DNA of 7,579 nt, taken from Candidatus Aerophobota bacterium. Lineage in GTDB: Bacteria > Aerophobota > Aerophobia > Aerophobales > JAGHCO01. The DNA lies in assembly GCA_021160405.1 (NCBI GenBank), contig JAGHCO010000256.1:1-7579 (forward strand), in the 5' to 3' direction. The notes beneath the pieces are model-generated. The model was not told the DNA's origin and made no database searches. It saw only the letters and a program-made list of their open reading frames with translations. A program made the position numbers and the translations under genes. Of this stretch, positions 5,671-7,579 are shown in pieces (within the stretch, counting starts at the first letter, position 1; each line of letters starts with the position of its first letter).

Positions 5671-6960
5671 ATGAGGTACAGTAAATGGATAGTTTTATTT
5701 ATAATTGCTTTGATTGCTTTATCTGTTTGGGCCATATATCCTTTAGGGAAAAAGATAAATTTGGGTTTAGATTTAAAGGGAGGTATTCATCTGGTTTTGG
5801 AAGCTGATACCAAACGACTTCCCCCTTCAGAAAATGTCAGAGACGCTGTCAATACAGCCTTAGAGGTTATTAGAAATCGTATAGATCAGTTTGGAGTAGC
5901 AGAACCTACAATTGCTCGAGAGGGAGAAAAAAGAATTGTGGTAGATCTACCAGGGATAAAAAATCCCCAAAGAGCCATCGATATTATTGGAAAAACAGCT
6001 CTTTTGGAGTTTAAATTGTTAGATGAAAAAGGAGATTTAGATGAGGCTCTTAAGGGAAATATCCCCGTAGAAGATGAAATACTCTATAATCCAGAGAAAA
6101 AAGCCTATCTGATAAAAAAAGAGACTCTTCTTACAGGCTCAGCTATTAAGGATGCCCGCGTACAAATAGGACAATGGGGTCAACCTTATGTAGCTATAGA
6201 CTTTAATTCTAAGGGAGCAAAAAAATTTGCTGAAATTACTGGAAGACATGTAGGAGAGAGATTAGCTATAATTCTGGATAATGTGGTCCAATCTGCTCCT
6301 GTTATAAAAACCCGTATTACGGGAGGAAAGGCTGTTATAGAGGGAAATTTTACTATGGAGGAAGCAAATAAGCTTAGAATAGTTCTTAAAAGTGGTGCTT
6401 TACCCGTTCCCTTTAATATAATTCAAAACACTATCATTGGGCCTTCCTTGGGAAAAGATTCTATTAGAATGGGCTTGATTTCAGGTATAATTGGCTTCAT
6501 AGCAGTAATAGTATTTATGGGGATTTACTACAAAAAGGCTGGGTTGATTGCTGATGCTGCTCTTTTTTTAAACCTTTTATTTTTATTAGCAGCCTTAGCT
6601 GCTCTCAAGGCTACTTTAACTTTACCTGGTATCGCCGGGATTATTCTAACTATTGGAATGAGTATAGATGCTAATGTTATTATCTTTGAGCGGATAAGGG
6701 AAGAGTTAAGAAGAGAAAGAGCACCTCGTTCTGCTGTTGACGCTGGGTACAATAGGGCTCTTATAACTATTTTAGATGCTAATATCACTACCTTAATTAC
6801 TGCTCTTATTCTTTTTCAATTTGGCAGCGGCCCAGTTAAAGGATTTGCTACTACTTTATCCATTGGGATTCTGGCTAGTTTATTTACCGCTATAATAGTA
6901 ACCAGAACTGTCTTTAACCTTATATTAGCTAGCAAACCTGTTCAAAAGTTAAGTATATAG
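5671..6960 (+). CDS. secD: Protein translocase subunit SecD
   Basis: This 429-residue inner-membrane protein works with SecF beside SecYEG, using the proton-motive force to pull exported proteins through on the extracytoplasmic side. Helix 1 spans about residues 6-23 and is followed by the hallmark GLDLKGGIHLVLE at 32-44. A large extracytoplasmic domain runs to about 260 and includes RNRIDQFGV at 68-76 and AIDFNSKGAKKFAEIT at 175-190. The MMPL/RND-like helix bundle (about 265-417) includes SIDANVIIFERIREEL at 331-346. Its D333 corresponds to the conserved helix-4 aspartate of the proton path (Asp519 in E. coli SecD). The last helix region begins with GSGPVKGFATTLSIGI at 385-400. Length and domain order fit the short-form SecD of many bacteria, without the larger insert of the E. 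coli protein. secF follows 15 nt downstream with its own ribosome binding site, so the two form an operon. Confidence 0.97.
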   Translation: MRYSKWIVLFIIALIALSVWAIYPLGKKINLGLDLKGGIHLVLEADTKRLPPSENVRDAVNTALEVIRNRIDQFGVAEPTIAREGEKRIVVDLPGIKNPQRAIDIIGKTALLEFKLLDEKGDLDEALKGNIPVEDEILYNPEKKAYLIKKETLLTGSAIKDARVQIGQWGQPYVAIDFNSKGAKKFAEITGRHVGERLAIILDNVVQSAPVIKTRITGGKAVIEGNFTMEEANKLRIVLKSGALPVPFNIIQNTIIGPSLGKDSIRMGLISGIIGFIAVIVFMGIYYKKAGLIADAALFLNLLFLLAALAALKATLTLPGIAGIILTIGMSIDANVIIFERIREELRRERAPRSAVDAGYNRALITILDANITTLITALILFQFGSGPVKGFATTLSIGILASLFTAIIVTRTVFNLILASKPVQKLSI

Positions 6961-6975
6961 AAAGTGAGGAAAAAA

Positions 6976-7579
6976 ATGCGGATATTTGGTGAAACTCATA
7001 TAGATTTTATTGGATTAAGAAAAATAGCTTTAATAATTTCTGGAATTGCTATAGGAGCTGGGATTATCTCTCTTGGTGTAAAAGGAGGACCAAAATTAGG
7101 ATTAGACTTTACAGGAGGGATTGAAATCCACCTTAAATTTGAGAAATTTCCCAGTATAGTTAAAATAAGGTCTGGTTTATCAAAAATTGGATTGGGAGGA
7201 GCAGTTATTCAACAATATGGAAGAAAAGGAGAAAATACAGTTCTTATAAGGTATGGGGTAGAAAAAGTATCCCAAAGGTTAGCATCTAATATTCTAAAAT
7301 ATCGAGAGAAAAAGGGCAAATTTACTAATCTAAATGAACTAAAGCAAATTCCCAATATTGAATTGGTAGGATATGAAAACCTGACTAATGTTTTTACTTT
7401 AGAGCCTTCCTCTCCTGGTAAAATTAATTTAAACGAGGCAGACCAAACTACCTTAACTTCTGTAATCCGAGATATTTATCATCGGAAAATAGCTAATAAA
7501 ATAGAAAAGGCTGTAGAAAAGGAATTTGGAGAGAAGAATCCTTTTGAAGTTCGTAGTATCAATTTGATAGGTCCTAAGG
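6976..7579 (+). CDS. secF: Protein translocase subunit SecF, 3' end cut by the window; unusual inserted region
   Basis: The first 201 codons are present and the gene runs off the window. SecF pairs with SecD in the membrane to drive late steps of Sec export. Helix 1 lies at about 15-34, followed by the family signature GLDFTGGIEIHLKF at 42-55. GLGGAVIQQYG (72-82), NTVLIRYG (87-94) and INLIGPK (195-201) are recognisable parts of the first extracytoplasmic domain. Between VLIR and the VGP-type motif there are about 100 residues, where ordinary SecF has roughly 35-40. The extra stretch carries IlkYRekkGkFtnLneL at 106-122 and GKINLNEADQTTL at 148-160. These resemble the second and first halves of a ComEA-type helix-hairpin-helix domain, in reversed order. 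The frame is continuous and codon use looks like that of its neighbours, so this is not a frameshift. The ATG has GAGGA 5 nt upstream. Confidence 0.95.
   Translation, partial: MRIFGETHIDFIGLRKIALIISGIAIGAGIISLGVKGGPKLGLDFTGGIEIHLKFEKFPSIVKIRSGLSKIGLGGAVIQQYGRKGENTVLIRYGVEKVSQRLASNILKYREKKGKFTNLNELKQIPNIELVGYENLTNVFTLEPSSPGKINLNEADQTTLTSVIRDIYHRKIANKIEKAVEKEFGEKNPFEVRSINLIGPK

Noticed and set aside
6528..6788. Minus-strand open frame opposite secD
   Set aside because: It is antisense to the conserved SIDANVIIFERIREEL region of SecD and has no independent support.

Overview
This window is an ordinary AT-rich bacterial chromosomal segment. It carries six protein genes (the last cut by the window edge) and one tRNA. 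All genes are of bacterial type: Shine-Dalgarno sequences, sigma-70-like TTGACA/TATAAT promoters, and SecD and SecF as separate adjacent genes. No phylum marker is present. The low-GC composition, a DUF401-type membrane protein and the odd intergenic 'word' repeats recall anaerobic or uncultivated lineages such as Aerophobota, Atribacterota or Omnitrophota, but that placement is only an impression.

Layout. Positions 1-202 hold no convincing gene. A tRNA-Thr(UGU) lies on the minus strand at 203-274. A large imperfect hairpin at 295-354 separates it from cysS (cysteinyl-tRNA synthetase, minus, 353-1789). cysS is transcribed divergently from a DUF401-family multi-spanning membrane protein (plus, 1937-3103), and good promoters for both lie between them. 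The DUF401 gene converges on a drug-efflux-type MFS transporter (minus, 3100-4326) so tightly that the two stop codons overlap. A 265-bp noncoding gap rich in short degenerate tandem repeats then precedes a class II ketose-bisphosphate aldolase-family gene (minus, 4592-5521). Finally comes a plus-strand secD-secF pair (5671 to the window end) that shares a compact divergent promoter region with the aldolase.

How the genes work together. cysS and tRNA-Thr serve translation. secD and secF encode the proton-motive-force-driven accessory subunits of the Sec export channel and are clearly co-transcribed. The aldolase, the MFS exporter and the DUF401 protein have no obvious shared pathway. The most unusual item is secF. 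Its first extracytoplasmic domain appears about 60 residues longer than usual, and the extra part contains two stretches resembling the halves of a ComEA-type helix-hairpin-helix domain, in swapped order. Second are the intergenic regions, built from short degenerate duplicated words that recur in separate gaps. I saw no CRISPR array, insertion sequence, phage gene or toxin-antitoxin system.
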